Below, piece by piece: positions 7,905 to 15,991 of a DNA stretch of 64,000 nt. Source of the DNA: Arthrobacter citreus (GTDB lineage Bacteria; Actinomycetota; Actinomycetes; Actinomycetales; Micrococcaceae). Under the pieces are notes generated by a model. That model saw nothing but the letters and a program-made list of their open reading frames with translations, was not told where the DNA came from and made no database searches. Every line of letters begins with the position of its first letter. Within the stretch, counting starts at the first letter, position 1. The DNA is taken from assembly GCF_038405225.1 (NCBI RefSeq), contig NZ_CP151657.1, positions 2,914,001 through 2,978,000 on the forward strand, read 5' to 3'. The translations under genes and the position numbers were made by a program.

Positions 7905-8960
7905 ATGCTGTCAGCCGTATGCGTCGGTGAGTCAATGGCCGTATTGACACCCGCACGGGCGCTGCCCCTTGACCAAGCGGACACCCTGCGGGTTGGGGTG
8001 GGCGGCGCCGAATCCAATGTCGCCATTGGGCTGGCCGCGCACGGGGTCACCACTCACTGGATCGGCAGGGTGGGAGAAGACGGGTTCGGCACCCGGATCC
8101 TGGATGAACTGCAGAATCACGGCGTGGGGATCTCGGGCGTGGAGCTGGATCCCGTCCGGAACACCGGCGTTTACGTGAAGATAGCCGCCCAGCCGTCCGG
8201 CCCCCGCACCGGCAGCAGCTCCGTGCTGTACTACCGCAAGGGTTCGGCGGCCGCCGCCATGAGTCCTGAGCTCCTCGCCTCGCCCGCCGCGGCCCGGCTC
8301 ATCGGCGATGCGCAGCTCATCCATCTGAGCGGCATCACGCCAGCGCTTTCCGCCGACTGCCTGGACTTGTGCCGCGCCATCCTCACCGCGCCGCGGGAGG
8401 GCAGGACCATCAGCTTCGACGTCAACTGGCGCAAATCCCTCTGGGCCGGGCAGGACCACAGCGTCCTGCCCGAATTAGCCAACCTTGCCGATGTCGTACT
8501 GGTAGGCAGTGATGAGGCGGAACATGCCTTCGGCACCAGCGATGAGGAAGAAATGCGGAGCCTCCTGCCGGACCCGGAGGTACTGGTCATCAAGAACGAT
8601 GCCATTAGCGCCATAACCCTGAACCGTTCCGGTGTGCGCGAGGAAGTGCCGGCACTTTCCGTGGACGTCGTCGAGCCTGTGGGTGCCGGTGACGCGTTTG
8701 CCGCAGGGTACCTCAGCGGCATGCTTTCCGGCCTCGATCCCAAGGCGAGCCTGCGGCGCGGGCACCTTAGTGCAGCCTGCACCCTGACTGTCCGGGGAGA
8801 CCGCGGGCCCCTGCCGGGCGCGGATGTCCAGGCGGCGCTTGAGCAGAGCAGCGATGCCCACTGGCTGCAAACGCACGTCGCCGCCGGTCGGATCACGTCA
8901 CCTGCCCTTGATAACCTTGCAGGTTCCATTTCCCTTCCCCTCGAAAAGGCGGACACGTGA
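7905..8960 (+). CDS. kdgK: 2-keto-3-deoxygluconate kinase (PfkB family)
   Basis: A 351-residue PfkB sugar kinase. Seen: N-terminal VGGAESNVAIGLAAHG (sugar-binding GG loop), ISFDVNWRKSLW near the middle (typical of KDG kinases), and the ATP/anion-hole motif VEPVGAGDAFAAGYLSG with catalytic Asp263. The ATG at 7905 follows AGGAA; the 45 in-frame codons upstream have no ribosome site and cross the promoter. The enzyme phosphorylates KDG to KDPG, feeding the aldolase of the opposite operon. Its stop overlaps the GTG of the IclR gene (GTGA). Sugar specificity rests on the paired aldolase and family resemblance. Confidence 0.87.
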   Translation: MLSAVCVGESMAVLTPARALPLDQADTLRVGVGGAESNVAIGLAAHGVTTHWIGRVGEDGFGTRILDELQNHGVGISGVELDPVRNTGVYVKIAAQPSGPRTGSSSVLYYRKGSAAAAMSPELLASPAAARLIGDAQLIHLSGITPALSADCLDLCRAILTAPREGRTISFDVNWRKSLWAGQDHSVLPELANLADVVLVGSDEAEHAFGTSDEEEMRSLLPDPEVLVIKNDAISAITLNRSGVREEVPALSVDVVEPVGAGDAFAAGYLSGMLSGLDPKASLRRGHLSAACTLTVRGDRGPLPGADVQAALEQSSDAHWLQTHVAAGRITSPALDNLAGSISLPLEKADT

Positions 8961-9718
8961 GCCAAAGCCTGATGCGCGCCATGGACTTGCTGGGCGAACT
9001 TGCCGAAAAGCCGCAGACCCTGGATGAGCTGGCGTCCCGCGCATCCGTGCATAAAACAACGATCATGCGGCTCCTCCATGCCATGGAGGAGACGCGGTTT
9101 GTCACCCGGGACCGGGAGCAGCGGTTCCATCTGGGGTCCAAGCTCTTCGAGCTTTCCTCCCTGGCCCTGGAACAGCGTGATATCCGCGCCGCCGCACGCC
9201 CTCATCTTGCCGAGCTGAACACCCGCACCGGCCACACCGTGCACCTTGCGGCGTTTGAGGGCAGCGACGTCGTCTACGTGGATAAGTTTGAGTCCCGGCA
9301 CCCGGTGCGGATGTACTCACGGATCGGGTTGACGGCCGCCCTGCACTCAGCGGCGGTTGCCAAAGTCCTGCTGGCGGACCTGCCGCGCAGCGAGCAGGAG
9401 CACATCGCCGGCGGACTGGACTACGTCCGGATGACAGATAACACGCTGACCGACCCGCAGGCGCTTCTGGCCGAACTTGAGCGGGTCAAGACCCAGGGGT
9501 GGGCCCATGACAACGCCGAGCACGAGTCCTTTGTGCATTGCATCGCTGCCCCCATCCGTGATGTCCGCGGCGTTGTGGTGGCCGCAGCGTCACTGTCGAT
9601 CCCCATCGTCATGCTGGACTACGACGGCTTGCTGAACCTGCTTCCCGACCTTAAAGCCTGTACCGAGGCCATTTCAGCGGACCTCGGCTGGACCAACCCT
9701 GAAAGGGACAATAAATGA
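8957..9718 (+). CDS. IclR-family transcriptional regulator
   Basis: A 253-residue regulator with an N-terminal winged helix (about 3-65: LMRAMDLLGELAEKPQTLDELA...HKTTIMRLLHAMEE) and a C-terminal IclR effector domain (about 75-245) with GHTVHLAAFEGSDVVYVDK, a central GLTAALHSAAVAKVLLA and AAPIRDVRGVVVAAASLS. IclR proteins are commonly repressors released by sugar acids or their breakdown products such as KDG. Starts with GTG inside the kinase stop and ends in an ATGA overlap with the RidA gene, so the three genes are translationally coupled. It probably controls both divergent arms through the palindrome at 7747. Confidence 0.93.
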   Translation: MSQSLMRAMDLLGELAEKPQTLDELASRASVHKTTIMRLLHAMEETRFVTRDREQRFHLGSKLFELSSLALEQRDIRAAARPHLAELNTRTGHTVHLAAFEGSDVVYVDKFESRHPVRMYSRIGLTAALHSAAVAKVLLADLPRSEQEHIAGGLDYVRMTDNTLTDPQALLAELERVKTQGWAHDNAEHESFVHCIAAPIRDVRGVVVAAASLSIPIVMLDYDGLLNLLPDLKACTEAISADLGWTNPERDNK

Positions 9719-10119
9719 GTGAAAAGACCGTTGTACTGACAGACCAGGCTCCGGCCCCCGCCCATGTGTTTTCGCAGGGGGTGCGGAAAGGCGGTTTCTT
9801 CCAGGTGTCCGGACAGGGCCCCATGGATCCGGCGACCAACCAGTACATTGGCGAGGGAGACGTCCGCACCCAGACGCGCCGAACCCTGGAAAACGTTAAG
9901 GCGATCCTCGAAGCAGGCGGGTCCTCCGTTGAGGATGTCCTGATGTTCCGCGTCTATCTGACCACCCGCGATGATTTCCCCGCGATGAACGAGGTTTACG
10001 GTGAGTTCATCAGGGAGAACGTCCCCAGCGGAGCGCTGCCCAGCCGCACCACGGTCTTCGTGGATCTTCCGCACGAAGTAATGCTGGTGGAGATCGACGC
10101 GCTGGCTGTCACAGCCTAA
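9715..10119 (+). CDS. RidA-family enamine/imine deaminase
   Basis: A 134-residue RidA (YjgF/YER057c/UK114) protein with QGVRKGGFFQVSGQGPMDP near the start, TRRTLENVKAILEAGGSSVEDV in the middle, and the active-site arginine Arg111 (PSRTTVFV) followed by Glu126 (VEIDALA). Members with this arginine hydrolyse the reactive enamine/imine intermediates released by PLP dehydratases. That fits the dehydratase-like gene in the divergent operon: RidA would speed conversion of its enamine product to the 2-keto acid. Last gene of the plus-strand operon, overlapping IclR by ATGA and ended by a hairpin at 10127. Confidence 0.9.
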   Translation: MSEKTVVLTDQAPAPAHVFSQGVRKGGFFQVSGQGPMDPATNQYIGEGDVRTQTRRTLENVKAILEAGGSSVEDVLMFRVYLTTRDDFPAMNEVYGEFIRENVPSGALPSRTTVFVDLPHEVMLVEIDALAVTA

Positions 10120-10126
10120 GTGCGCT

Positions 10127-10155
10127 GCTGGCCGCGCCTTACTGCTGCGGCCAGC
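10127..10155. terminator. Hairpin between convergent genes
   Basis: Arms GCTGGCCGC and GCGGCCAGC form a perfect 9-bp stem with an 11-base loop, 8 bases after the RidA stop. It overlaps the last codons of the Cds1-like gene on the other strand. There is no clear T-run. It probably works as a terminator for the ridA transcript and possibly for both strands. Confidence 0.5.
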
Positions 10156-11221
10156 GGCCGGTTGCGAACAGTTCGGCCAGCAGTGCCTGCGCCGGAGCCG
10201 GGTCCAGCCCGCGTGAGGCCAGCCAGTCGTTGTTGCCGTAGGACGCCTCATACCGGTCGCCGGAATCGCACATCAGGGAGACGATGCTCCCGGTCTTTCC
10301 TTCGGCTTCCATCGCGGCCGCCAGCTGCCACACACCCCACAAATTGGTACCGGTGGACGGACCGGCATGCAGCCCGGCCAGGTCGAAGAGATGTCTGGCG
10401 GCCGCCACCGAAGCGGCGTCGGGAACCTGGATCATGTGGTCGATGACGGCGGGGACAAAACTCGGTTCCAGCCGCGGCCGGCCGATGCCCTCAATCCGCG
10501 AGGGGCCGCCAACCGCGGGTACGCCGGGGTTACGCCAGGACGGATAGAACACCGAATTTTCCGGGTCCACCACGGCCAGCTTCGTGGCATGGCGGTGATA
10601 CCGGATGTAGCGGCCCAGCGTTGCGCTGGTGCCGCCGGTACCGGCGCCAACCACAATCCATTCGGGCACCGGGGACTCCTCCAGCGCCAGCTGCCCATAG
10701 ATGGATTCGGCGATGTTGTTGTTGCCCCGCCAGTCCGTGGCCCGTTCGGCATAGGTGAACTGGTCCATGTAGTGGCCGCCGCTGCTGCGGGCAATCTCCT
10801 CGGCGGCCGCGTACACCTGGGACGGATCGTCCACAAAGTGGCAGGTGCCGTTGTACTGCTCGATCAGCGCGATTTTTTCGGCGCTGGTGGTGCGGGGCAT
10901 GACGGCGACAAACGGCAGGTCCAGCAGCTGCGCAAAATAGGCCTCGGATACGGCGGTTGAGCCGGAGGACGCCTCAACGATGGTCATGCCGCGGGTAATC
11001 CATCCGTTGACCAGTCCAAAGAGAAACAGGGACCTGGCGAGCCGGTGCTTGAGGCTGCCGGTGCGGTGGGTGGACTCGTCCTTGAGATAAACCTTCACCG
11101 ACCATCCGGCCGGAACCGGAACCTCGAACAGGTGGGTGTCGGCGGACCTGTTGCCTTCGGCCTCGATCCGGCGGATCGCGTCGTCCGACCAGCTGCGGTT
11201 CTGTTCCTGGGAATTAATCAC
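10139..11221 (-). CDS. PLP-dependent cysteine synthase-family protein, Cds1-like
   Basis: A 360-residue fold-type II PLP enzyme. The PLP lysine is Lys58 in [26 protein letters not shown] is the substrate/asparagine-loop region, and [16 protein letters not shown] is the phosphate-binding glycine loop. Overall shape and length match the actinobacterial L-cysteine desulfhydrase Cds1 (L-cysteine to pyruvate, sulfide and ammonia) better than CysK/CysM. Start is a GTG at 11219-11221, 5 bases after the ECF sigma gene stop, so it is probably cotranscribed with the flavoprotein and sigma genes. The exact reaction is not proven by sequence; other beta-elimination or replacement activities are possible. 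Confidence 0.72.
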   Translation of the reverse strand: MINSQEQNRSWSDDAIRRIEAEGNRSADTHLFEVPVPAGWSVKVYLKDESTHRTGSLKHRLARSLFLFGLVNGWITRGMTIVEASSGSTAVSEAYFAQLLDLPFVAVMPRTTSAEKIALIEQYNGTCHFVDDPSQVYAAAEEIARSSGGHYMDQFTYAERATDWRGNNNIAESIYGQLALEESPVPEWIVVGAGTGGTSATLGRYIRYHRHATKLAVVDPENSVFYPSWRNPGVPAVGGPSRIEGIGRPRLEPSFVPAVIDHMIQVPDAASVAAARHLFDLAGLHAGPSTGTNLWGVWQLAAAMEAEGKTGSIVSLMCDSGDRYEASYGNNDWLASRGLDPAPAQALLAELFATGRWPQQ

Positions 11222-11226
11222 CTGAT

Positions 11227-12177
11227 TCAGCCTACAGCCGGGCCCTGCAGGTGAACGAGCTTGTCCGGGTTGCGCATCGCGTACACCCCGCTGACCTGCC
11301 CGTCGGCCAGACTCAGCTGGAACACCGTGGTGATGCTTCCATCCTCCCGGAACGCCACCGCGGGCAATCCGTTCAGTTCCACAAACTCCACCACCGCGCC
11401 CGCCGCGTATTTCGACGCCAGCCCAAGCATGAGCCGGGCAACCTTCTCCGGGCCGAACACCGGCCGCACCGCGGCGCTGGCCTTCCCTCCGCCATCGGAA
11501 TGCAGCACCACATCCGGTGCCAGCACATCCAGCAGCGCCTGGAGCTGACCGGTGAGGGTTGCTTCCAGAAAGCGGCCGACGGCGGCCCGGTGCTCAGCCG
11601 GATCCGGCAGTGTCCGGGGCGCTCCCGTTCCGACACGTTCCCGGGCCCGGTGCACCAGCTGGCGCACGGCTGGCTGTCCGGAGTCCAGCGTCTCGGCAAT
11701 TTCCGGATAGCCAAAGCCAAATACGTCGTGCAGGATAAACGCGGCCCGTTCCGGTCCGCTCAGGGTCTGCAGGACCACCAGCATGGCGGTGGACACTTCA
11801 GCGGCGGTCACTGCGGCGGCTTCCGGATCCAGGGATCCTCCGGGCGCATGCCCTCCGGTGGGAAGCGGCTCAGGGAGCCACTCCCCCGGATAGTCTTCGC
11901 GCCGCCGGGCCGCGGAACGGACGGCGTTCAGCGCCTGCCGGGTGGCTATCCGCGCGAGGTATGCCCGCGGGTTCGCCACCGTCCTGTCGACCGAACGCCA
12001 GCGCAGATAGGTGTCCTGGACAATATCCTCGGCGTCGGCCACCACCCCGGTGACGTCATAGGCGATGGTGAAGATCAAACCGCGGTGCGCCAGGAAATCG
12101 GCGTCCCGGCTCAGCTCCAAGCTTCCGCCTGCCCCTGCGCCGCCGTCGTTGTCCTCAAACGCGGGCCCCTGGGCCAT
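11227..12177 (-). CDS. ECF41-type (SigJ-like) sigma factor with SnoaL domain
   Basis: A 316-residue extracytoplasmic-function sigma factor. Sigma region 2 is at about 30-95 ([22 protein letters not shown]), region 4 at about 125-180 ([27 protein letters not shown]), and a fused SnoaL-like domain at about 195-305. The three signature motifs of group ECF41 are present: WLPEPL (100-105), DGGGK (228-232) and NPDKL near the end. In this group the fused C-terminal domain, rather than a separate anti-sigma factor, controls activity. ECF41 genes usually sit next to a COE-type target (carboxymuconolactone decarboxylase, oxidoreductase or epimerase), and here a flavoprotein overlaps it by about 67 bases. 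GGAG precedes the ATG. Confidence 0.9.
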   Translation of the reverse strand: MAQGPAFEDNDGGAGAGGSLELSRDADFLAHRGLIFTIAYDVTGVVADAEDIVQDTYLRWRSVDRTVANPRAYLARIATRQALNAVRSAARRREDYPGEWLPEPLPTGGHAPGGSLDPEAAAVTAAEVSTAMLVVLQTLSGPERAAFILHDVFGFGYPEIAETLDSGQPAVRQLVHRARERVGTGAPRTLPDPAEHRAAVGRFLEATLTGQLQALLDVLAPDVVLHSDGGGKASAAVRPVFGPEKVARLMLGLASKYAAGAVVEFVELNGLPAVAFREDGSITTVFQLSLADGQVSGVYAMRNPDKLVHLQGPAVG

Positions 12178-13271
12178 GTGTACGCTCCGCTCCGTTTGGC
12201 TTCGCCGCGGATCCAGCGCAGCGTCATCCGGCAGATGATTTCCTTCTGGACCGCCGCCAGCCTGCCGTGCAGGTGGAAACGGACCGGACTGTCATCCGCA
12301 CGGACAAACTGCACCAGACCGTCACTGCGGCCCAGACTAACGCACTGCCCGCCGAAACCGCTGTCGTGCCGGATTGGAGAGTCGCTGTCCAGGTTGCGGA
12401 GGATATTTCCCGCCGCGTCGGCACCCATCGGCATTGCCGCCGCGCAGCTCATCCGCAGATAGGCGTAGTCCCGGCCGGCGATCACCGCCGCGTCTCCTGC
12501 GCCGTAAATCCGTGGCTGGCCGGGCACCTGCAGGGTCGGGTCCAGCAGCAGCCGGCCCGCGGCATCAACCGGCAGACCGCTGACCGAGGCGAGGTCCGGC
12601 ACACTGAACCCGGCACACCACAGCACGACGCCGGCGTTCAGGGCCGCCCGCGGATCGCCCGGCCACGGCACCGGCGTCCCGTTTCGCTGCTCCACGCCGG
12701 CACGGCGCAGGCTGCGGACCAAACCGCGGCGGGCACCAGCGGAGACATGCGGCGCAGGAACATCCGCGGCATGTAGGCTGATGCGCAGGTGAGGGTTGCG
12801 GTATGCGGCTTCGGCAGCACTTTCGATGGCGGTGAGGCCGCCACCCACCACCGCCACATGCCCTCCCGGCTCCATAGCAGCCAAGGCCTCGCGGGCCTGT
12901 GCCGCACCGGCCAAAGTGCTGATGGACAGGGCTCCGTCGGGGATCTTTGCCTGCCCGGAACCCACCGCGTATACGAGATAGTCGTAGTTCAGCCTGTTTC
13001 CTCCCGCAAGCCGCACCGTCCGGGCGGCGGCATCAATCCCGACGGCGGTGTCCGCCACCCGGCGGACTCCCGGATGCAGGAGCGATCCAAAGTCCACAGT
13101 GGGATCCTTCCGGGTTCCGGCCGTGTACTCGTGGAGGCGGATCCGTTCCACAAAACGTTCCTCCGGGCTGACCAATACCACATTGAGCTCCGGACGCCCC
13201 GTGGCGGCCAGCCGGTTAGCCGCCATGACGCCGGCATATCCTCCGCCCAGGACAACTGCAGTCGTTTCCAT
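12111..13271 (-). CDS. FAD-dependent NAD(P)H oxidoreductase (NDH-2-like)
   Basis: A 386-residue two-dinucleotide-binding flavoprotein. The N-terminal FAD motif is VVLGGGYAGVMAANRLA, a second nucleotide motif HVAVVGGGLTAIESAAEAA lies near 150-170, and RIYGAGDAAVIAG is the second FAD contact. The family transfers electrons from NAD(P)H to quinones or other acceptors. The ATG at 13269-13271 is preceded by AGGAGAAGG; the longer reading from 13313 lacks a better site. The 3' end overlaps the ECF41 sigma gene by 67 bases. It is the likely partner and target gene of that sigma factor. No membrane segment is evident at the C terminus. Confidence 0.85.
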   Translation of the reverse strand: METTAVVLGGGYAGVMAANRLAATGRPELNVVLVSPEERFVERIRLHEYTAGTRKDPTVDFGSLLHPGVRRVADTAVGIDAAARTVRLAGGNRLNYDYLVYAVGSGQAKIPDGALSISTLAGAAQAREALAAMEPGGHVAVVGGGLTAIESAAEAAYRNPHLRISLHAADVPAPHVSAGARRGLVRSLRRAGVEQRNGTPVPWPGDPRAALNAGVVLWCAGFSVPDLASVSGLPVDAAGRLLLDPTLQVPGQPRIYGAGDAAVIAGRDYAYLRMSCAAAMPMGADAAGNILRNLDSDSPIRHDSGFGGQCVSLGRSDGLVQFVRADDSPVRFHLHGRLAAVQKEIICRMTLRWIRGEAKRSGAYTWPRGPRLRTTTAAQGQAEAWS

Positions 13272-13367
13272 GTCCTTCTCCTGTTTTTGTGTTTCCGGCT
13301 GCTGCCGGCTCACACATGGGACACCGGCCGCGGCGGATTTGTGACAGGAAGGAAATCGGCCGTGCTC

Positions 13368-13673
13368 TCAGCCGGCCGCGGCGGCGATCTGCTGCAGTGC
13401 GCGGACATGCGCGTCAAAGGCTTGCCTCCCGGCTGGGGTGAGTCCCACCCAAGTCAGCCGTCTGGCGTCCCGCCGGGTCTCCGAGGCGGCCTTGGACAAC
13501 CGGATGAAACCTGCATCCGCCAGGGTCTTCAGGTGTTTGGACAGGGCGGCGTCCGATAGTCCCAGCCCGTCGCGGAGGACGGAAAAATCCATCGAGTCCA
13601 CGGCCCGCAGTAAGCCGCAGATCCGCAGCCTGCTGGGGGCATGGATCAGGTCGTTGAACTGCGCCTCAGGCAT
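13368..13673 (-). CDS. Small winged-helix regulator (MarR/ArsR-like, HTH_34 type)
   Basis: A 101-residue protein that is almost entirely one winged-helix domain: FNDLIHAPSRLRICGLLRAVDSMDFSVLRDGLGLSDAALSKHLKTLADAGFIRLSK, then a basic wing (SETRRDARRLTWVGLTPAGRQAF). This is the pattern of the stand-alone 'transcriptional regulator' family that accompanies small membrane proteins. The ATG at 13671-13673 overlaps the stop of the upstream membrane protein gene (ATGCCTGA), so the two are translated together. The longer open frame to 13790 is out of keeping with the family. The target and signal are unknown. Confidence 0.85.
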   Translation of the reverse strand: MPEAQFNDLIHAPSRLRICGLLRAVDSMDFSVLRDGLGLSDAALSKHLKTLADAGFIRLSKAASETRRDARRLTWVGLTPAGRQAFDAHVRALQQIAAAAG

Positions 13674-14136
13674 GGAGCAGCCGGTCCAGTGCCGAGCGGT
13701 AGGCCACCGAGGCGAGCCAGCTGACGGCGCCGAAGGCTGCCAGGCTCGTGAAGGCCACGGCCCACCCCGCGCCCAGCGCCACCAAGCCAAGCGAAACGGA
13801 GAACAGCGCCAGGCAGACCAGCAGTATTCCTCCCATGGCCATGGCAGCCCCGGGCCCCATGCTCTTGAAGCGGATGCCGGTTTCCCGGTTCAGAAGATGG
13901 GCGATGACCAGCACGGCCACCAGCGCCAACCACCCCGAGGTCGGCGGCTGGTAGTTCTCCCCGGGGCTGGCTGTCGCCGCGCCGGCCACCCACCATGCCG
14001 CGACTCCGCCGTAACCAGCCAGCAGCACCCGCGGGAGGCGTGTGCTGCCGGCCAAGGCGCGGCGGTCCCCGGACAGTTCATTCAGCCGGGCAGCTGCCTC
14101 ATCGGCGGAGGGGCGGCCCTGAAAGTCGTTTTCCAT
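13666..14136 (-). CDS. Membrane protein paired with winged-helix regulator
   Basis: A 156-residue protein with a soluble N terminus (about 35 residues, MENDFQGRPSADEAAARLNEL) and four hydrophobic segments (VLLAGYGGVAAWWVAGAA, LALVAVLVIAHLL, AMAMGGILLVCLALFSVSLGLVALGAGWAV, AFGAVSWLASVAY). There are no enzyme motifs. The ATG at 14134-14136 fits better than the in-frame start at 14172. It overlaps the regulator gene by 8 bases. Pairs of this kind are common in actinobacteria, but the role of the membrane partner is not known. Confidence 0.72.
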   Translation of the reverse strand: MENDFQGRPSADEAAARLNELSGDRRALAGSTRLPRVLLAGYGGVAAWWVAGAATASPGENYQPPTSGWLALVAVLVIAHLLNRETGIRFKSMGPGAAMAMGGILLVCLALFSVSLGLVALGAGWAVAFTSLAAFGAVSWLASVAYRSALDRLLHA

Positions 14137-14202
14137 AACGGCAAGTCTATGGGTCACTTTCCATGGAGGCAAGAGACTTACACGGTGGCTTCGGGTCGGA
14201 AG

Positions 14203-15165
14203 TTATTTTCCCTGCAGCACGTCTGCCAGCCGGTGCAGCTCGGCGGAAGTATCCAGTGTCATCTTTTCCGCGCTGGCCAGCAGGGCCAGGATATTCTTGG
14301 CTCCGGCGTCATTGGAGGCATGGTTGGTGCCCGGCAGCAGGCGTGCCTGGATCCGCACGTAGTTGGTGTCCAGTATCCGCCGCAGGCCTTCCCTCATCAG
14401 TTGCCCCGGCCCGCCAAAGACCATGGCGAAGTCCTGCTCCAGCGCCTGGAGGTCGGCGGTGTTCCGGGTCTGCTCGGCGTTCAGCAGCAGGCCGATCGCG
14501 GTGCCGGAGGTGCCGGTGCCCAGCGAAACCAGCAATACGCCGTCGTCGTCCCGCGGAAGCGAAAGGCCGAGAGTGTAGGCCACCAGGGCCGGGTCATCGG
14601 CGGCCAAACCGCCGTCCACCAGCTCCCGTGTATGTCCGCCCGGATCGGTGTAGGTCACGGCTGGGAAGAACCGCGGAAGGGACCCCGTGGCCCGGGCCGC
14701 GAGCGCCATGGGTGCATCGCCAAGCTGGGACTGGTCCAGTCCCCCGCCGGCAAAGTGCAGTGCCTGCGTGTTGGCCAGGTCGCAGGTGGTGACGGCCACG
14801 GGAACGGTGGCTTGGGACAGCTTCGCGTCACCGAGGACCTCTTCGAGGAAGTGCTGCAGGGGCTGCGCCGGATACATGGATCCGCCGGGCGGAATGACCG
14901 ACAAATCCCGCTTGGCGTGCTCCCTGGGGAAAATCGATTTCGCACTGGCGAAGTTCAGGTTCCGCACTTCTTTCGCGCTGTAGGGCGAACCGCCGTCGCG
15001 CGGGCAGGTCAGTGCCAGCGCGATCATGCCTCCCACGGACGTGCCGACAATCAGGTCAAAGAGTTCCGATGTCCGCCGGCCGGACCGTTTCTCCAGATGG
15101 GTCAGCCACATGATCGGAATGATGCCGCGGACTCCGCCGCCGTCGATGGAGAGGATGCGCAGCAT
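14203..15165 (-). CDS. Patatin-like phospholipase
   Basis: A 320-residue patatin. It has an oxyanion-hole motif SIDGGGVRG (residues 6-14), a nucleophile elbow GTSVG with Ser43, and the dyad aspartate in ELVDGG (Asp184). This Ser-Asp arrangement hydrolyses acyl esters of lipids. There is no signal peptide, so it is probably cytoplasmic or peripherally membrane-bound. It is monocistronic: 66 bases from the preceding membrane protein start and about 100 bases from the next small gene. The physiological lipid is unknown. The nearby SGTGTSGTA region is normal for the family. Confidence 0.9.
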   Translation of the reverse strand: MLRILSIDGGGVRGIIPIMWLTHLEKRSGRRTSELFDLIVGTSVGGMIALALTCPRDGGSPYSAKEVRNLNFASAKSIFPREHAKRDLSVIPPGGSMYPAQPLQHFLEEVLGDAKLSQATVPVAVTTCDLANTQALHFAGGGLDQSQLGDAPMALAARATGSLPRFFPAVTYTDPGGHTRELVDGGLAADDPALVAYTLGLSLPRDDDGVLLVSLGTGTSGTAIGLLLNAEQTRNTADLQALEQDFAMVFGGPGQLMREGLRRILDTNYVRIQARLLPGTNHASNDAGAKNILALLASAEKMTLDTSAELHRLADVLQGK

Positions 15166-15261
15166 GGTGGCTCCTGAGGGAAAGGAGGGGTGGTCCCAAC
15201 GTCCGGTTAACCCTGCCCGGGCCGGTGTTGGGGGTCAAGGCCGGTCCGGGCCGGGGGCCTT

Positions 15262-15489
15262 TCAGCGCCAGTAATTATTGGCAGCGGCTATCGTGGCAAA
15301 TTCGATGGCCACCACTTGTGAGGCTGCGATCAGTCCGTCCGGGTTGTTGGTATAGGCATCGCGGATGATGGCCTGGACGTGCTCGTCGGGCTGGATGGCA
15401 AGGGATGTCTGCAGGGCCAGGCTGATGGCCAGCCGCCGGCCGTCCTCGGGGCTTGTGCACTTGAGGGAGTTGCTGGGAACGAGTTCCAT
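15262..15489 (-). CDS. Small hypothetical protein
   Basis: A 75-residue protein starting at the ATG 15487-15489 (MELVPSNSLKCTSP...) and ending in a near-palindromic AAANNYWR. It is mostly helical by composition, with no membrane segment, and a single cysteine. The longer open frame to 15933 is antisense to the YCII gene and is rejected. The ribosome site is poor, so expression is uncertain. No family recognised. Confidence 0.5.
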   Translation of the reverse strand: MELVPSNSLKCTSPEDGRRLAISLALQTSLAIQPDEHVQAIIRDAYTNNPDGLIAASQVVAIEFATIAAANNYWR

Positions 15490-15585
15490 GGTGTGTGTCC
15501 TATCAACGTTCGGCCTGGCCTCCCACCTCATTGTGGACGGCACCGGAAAGGGGAACAAGGGTCGGACCTCTGCAACAAGGAGCCC

Positions 15586-15945
15586 ATGATGGATGAGTAT
15601 CTGGTTCTGCTGCCCGACGACGAAGCAGCCTGGGAGCGCCTGCGCGAGGACGAGCGGGATGCGGTTTACAACCAGCACCGCGAGTTCGCCCGACTGCTGG
15701 AGGAGGGCGGGCAGGTGCTGAAAGGAGGCGCGGAGCTGGCCCCGTCCCGGACAGCCAGGACCGTTCGCCGAGTAGCCGGCCGCACTGTCATCAGCGACGG
15801 CCCGCCCACCGATGCGGCCGAGCAGCTCACCGGCTACTACCTGGTGGAGACCGGGGACCCCGATGGGCTGGCCGAGGCCTGCGGCTTGCTCGCCTCCACC
15901 TCGCCCGTCGAGATCCGCCGGGTTGCGCGCCACGACACCAGCTAG
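15586..15945 (+). CDS. YCII/DGPF-domain protein
   Basis: A 119-residue member of the YCII-related (DGPF) family: N-terminal MDEYLVLLPDDEAAWERL and a central ISDGPPTDAAEQLTGYYLVE, where the DGP motif and following EQL helix are conserved. A dimeric alpha-beta barrel fold is expected. Members often accompany ECF sigma factors, but the function is unknown. AAGGAG lies just upstream; the spacing suits the second ATG (15589) at least as well as the first. The long frame starting at 15379 is not credible upstream of this site. Confidence 0.8.
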   Translation: MMDEYLVLLPDDEAAWERLREDERDAVYNQHREFARLLEEGGQVLKGGAELAPSRTARTVRRVAGRTVISDGPPTDAAEQLTGYYLVETGDPDGLAEACGLLASTSPVEIRRVARHDTS

Positions 15946-15991
15946 GGGTTACAGGCTTGACGTGGAAACCCAGGGCCCTGAGCGTGGGCGT

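Noticed and set aside
13438-15177. A 579-codon plus-strand open frame
   Set aside because: It lies opposite the winged-helix, membrane protein and patatin genes and has no recognisable domain or ribosome site.
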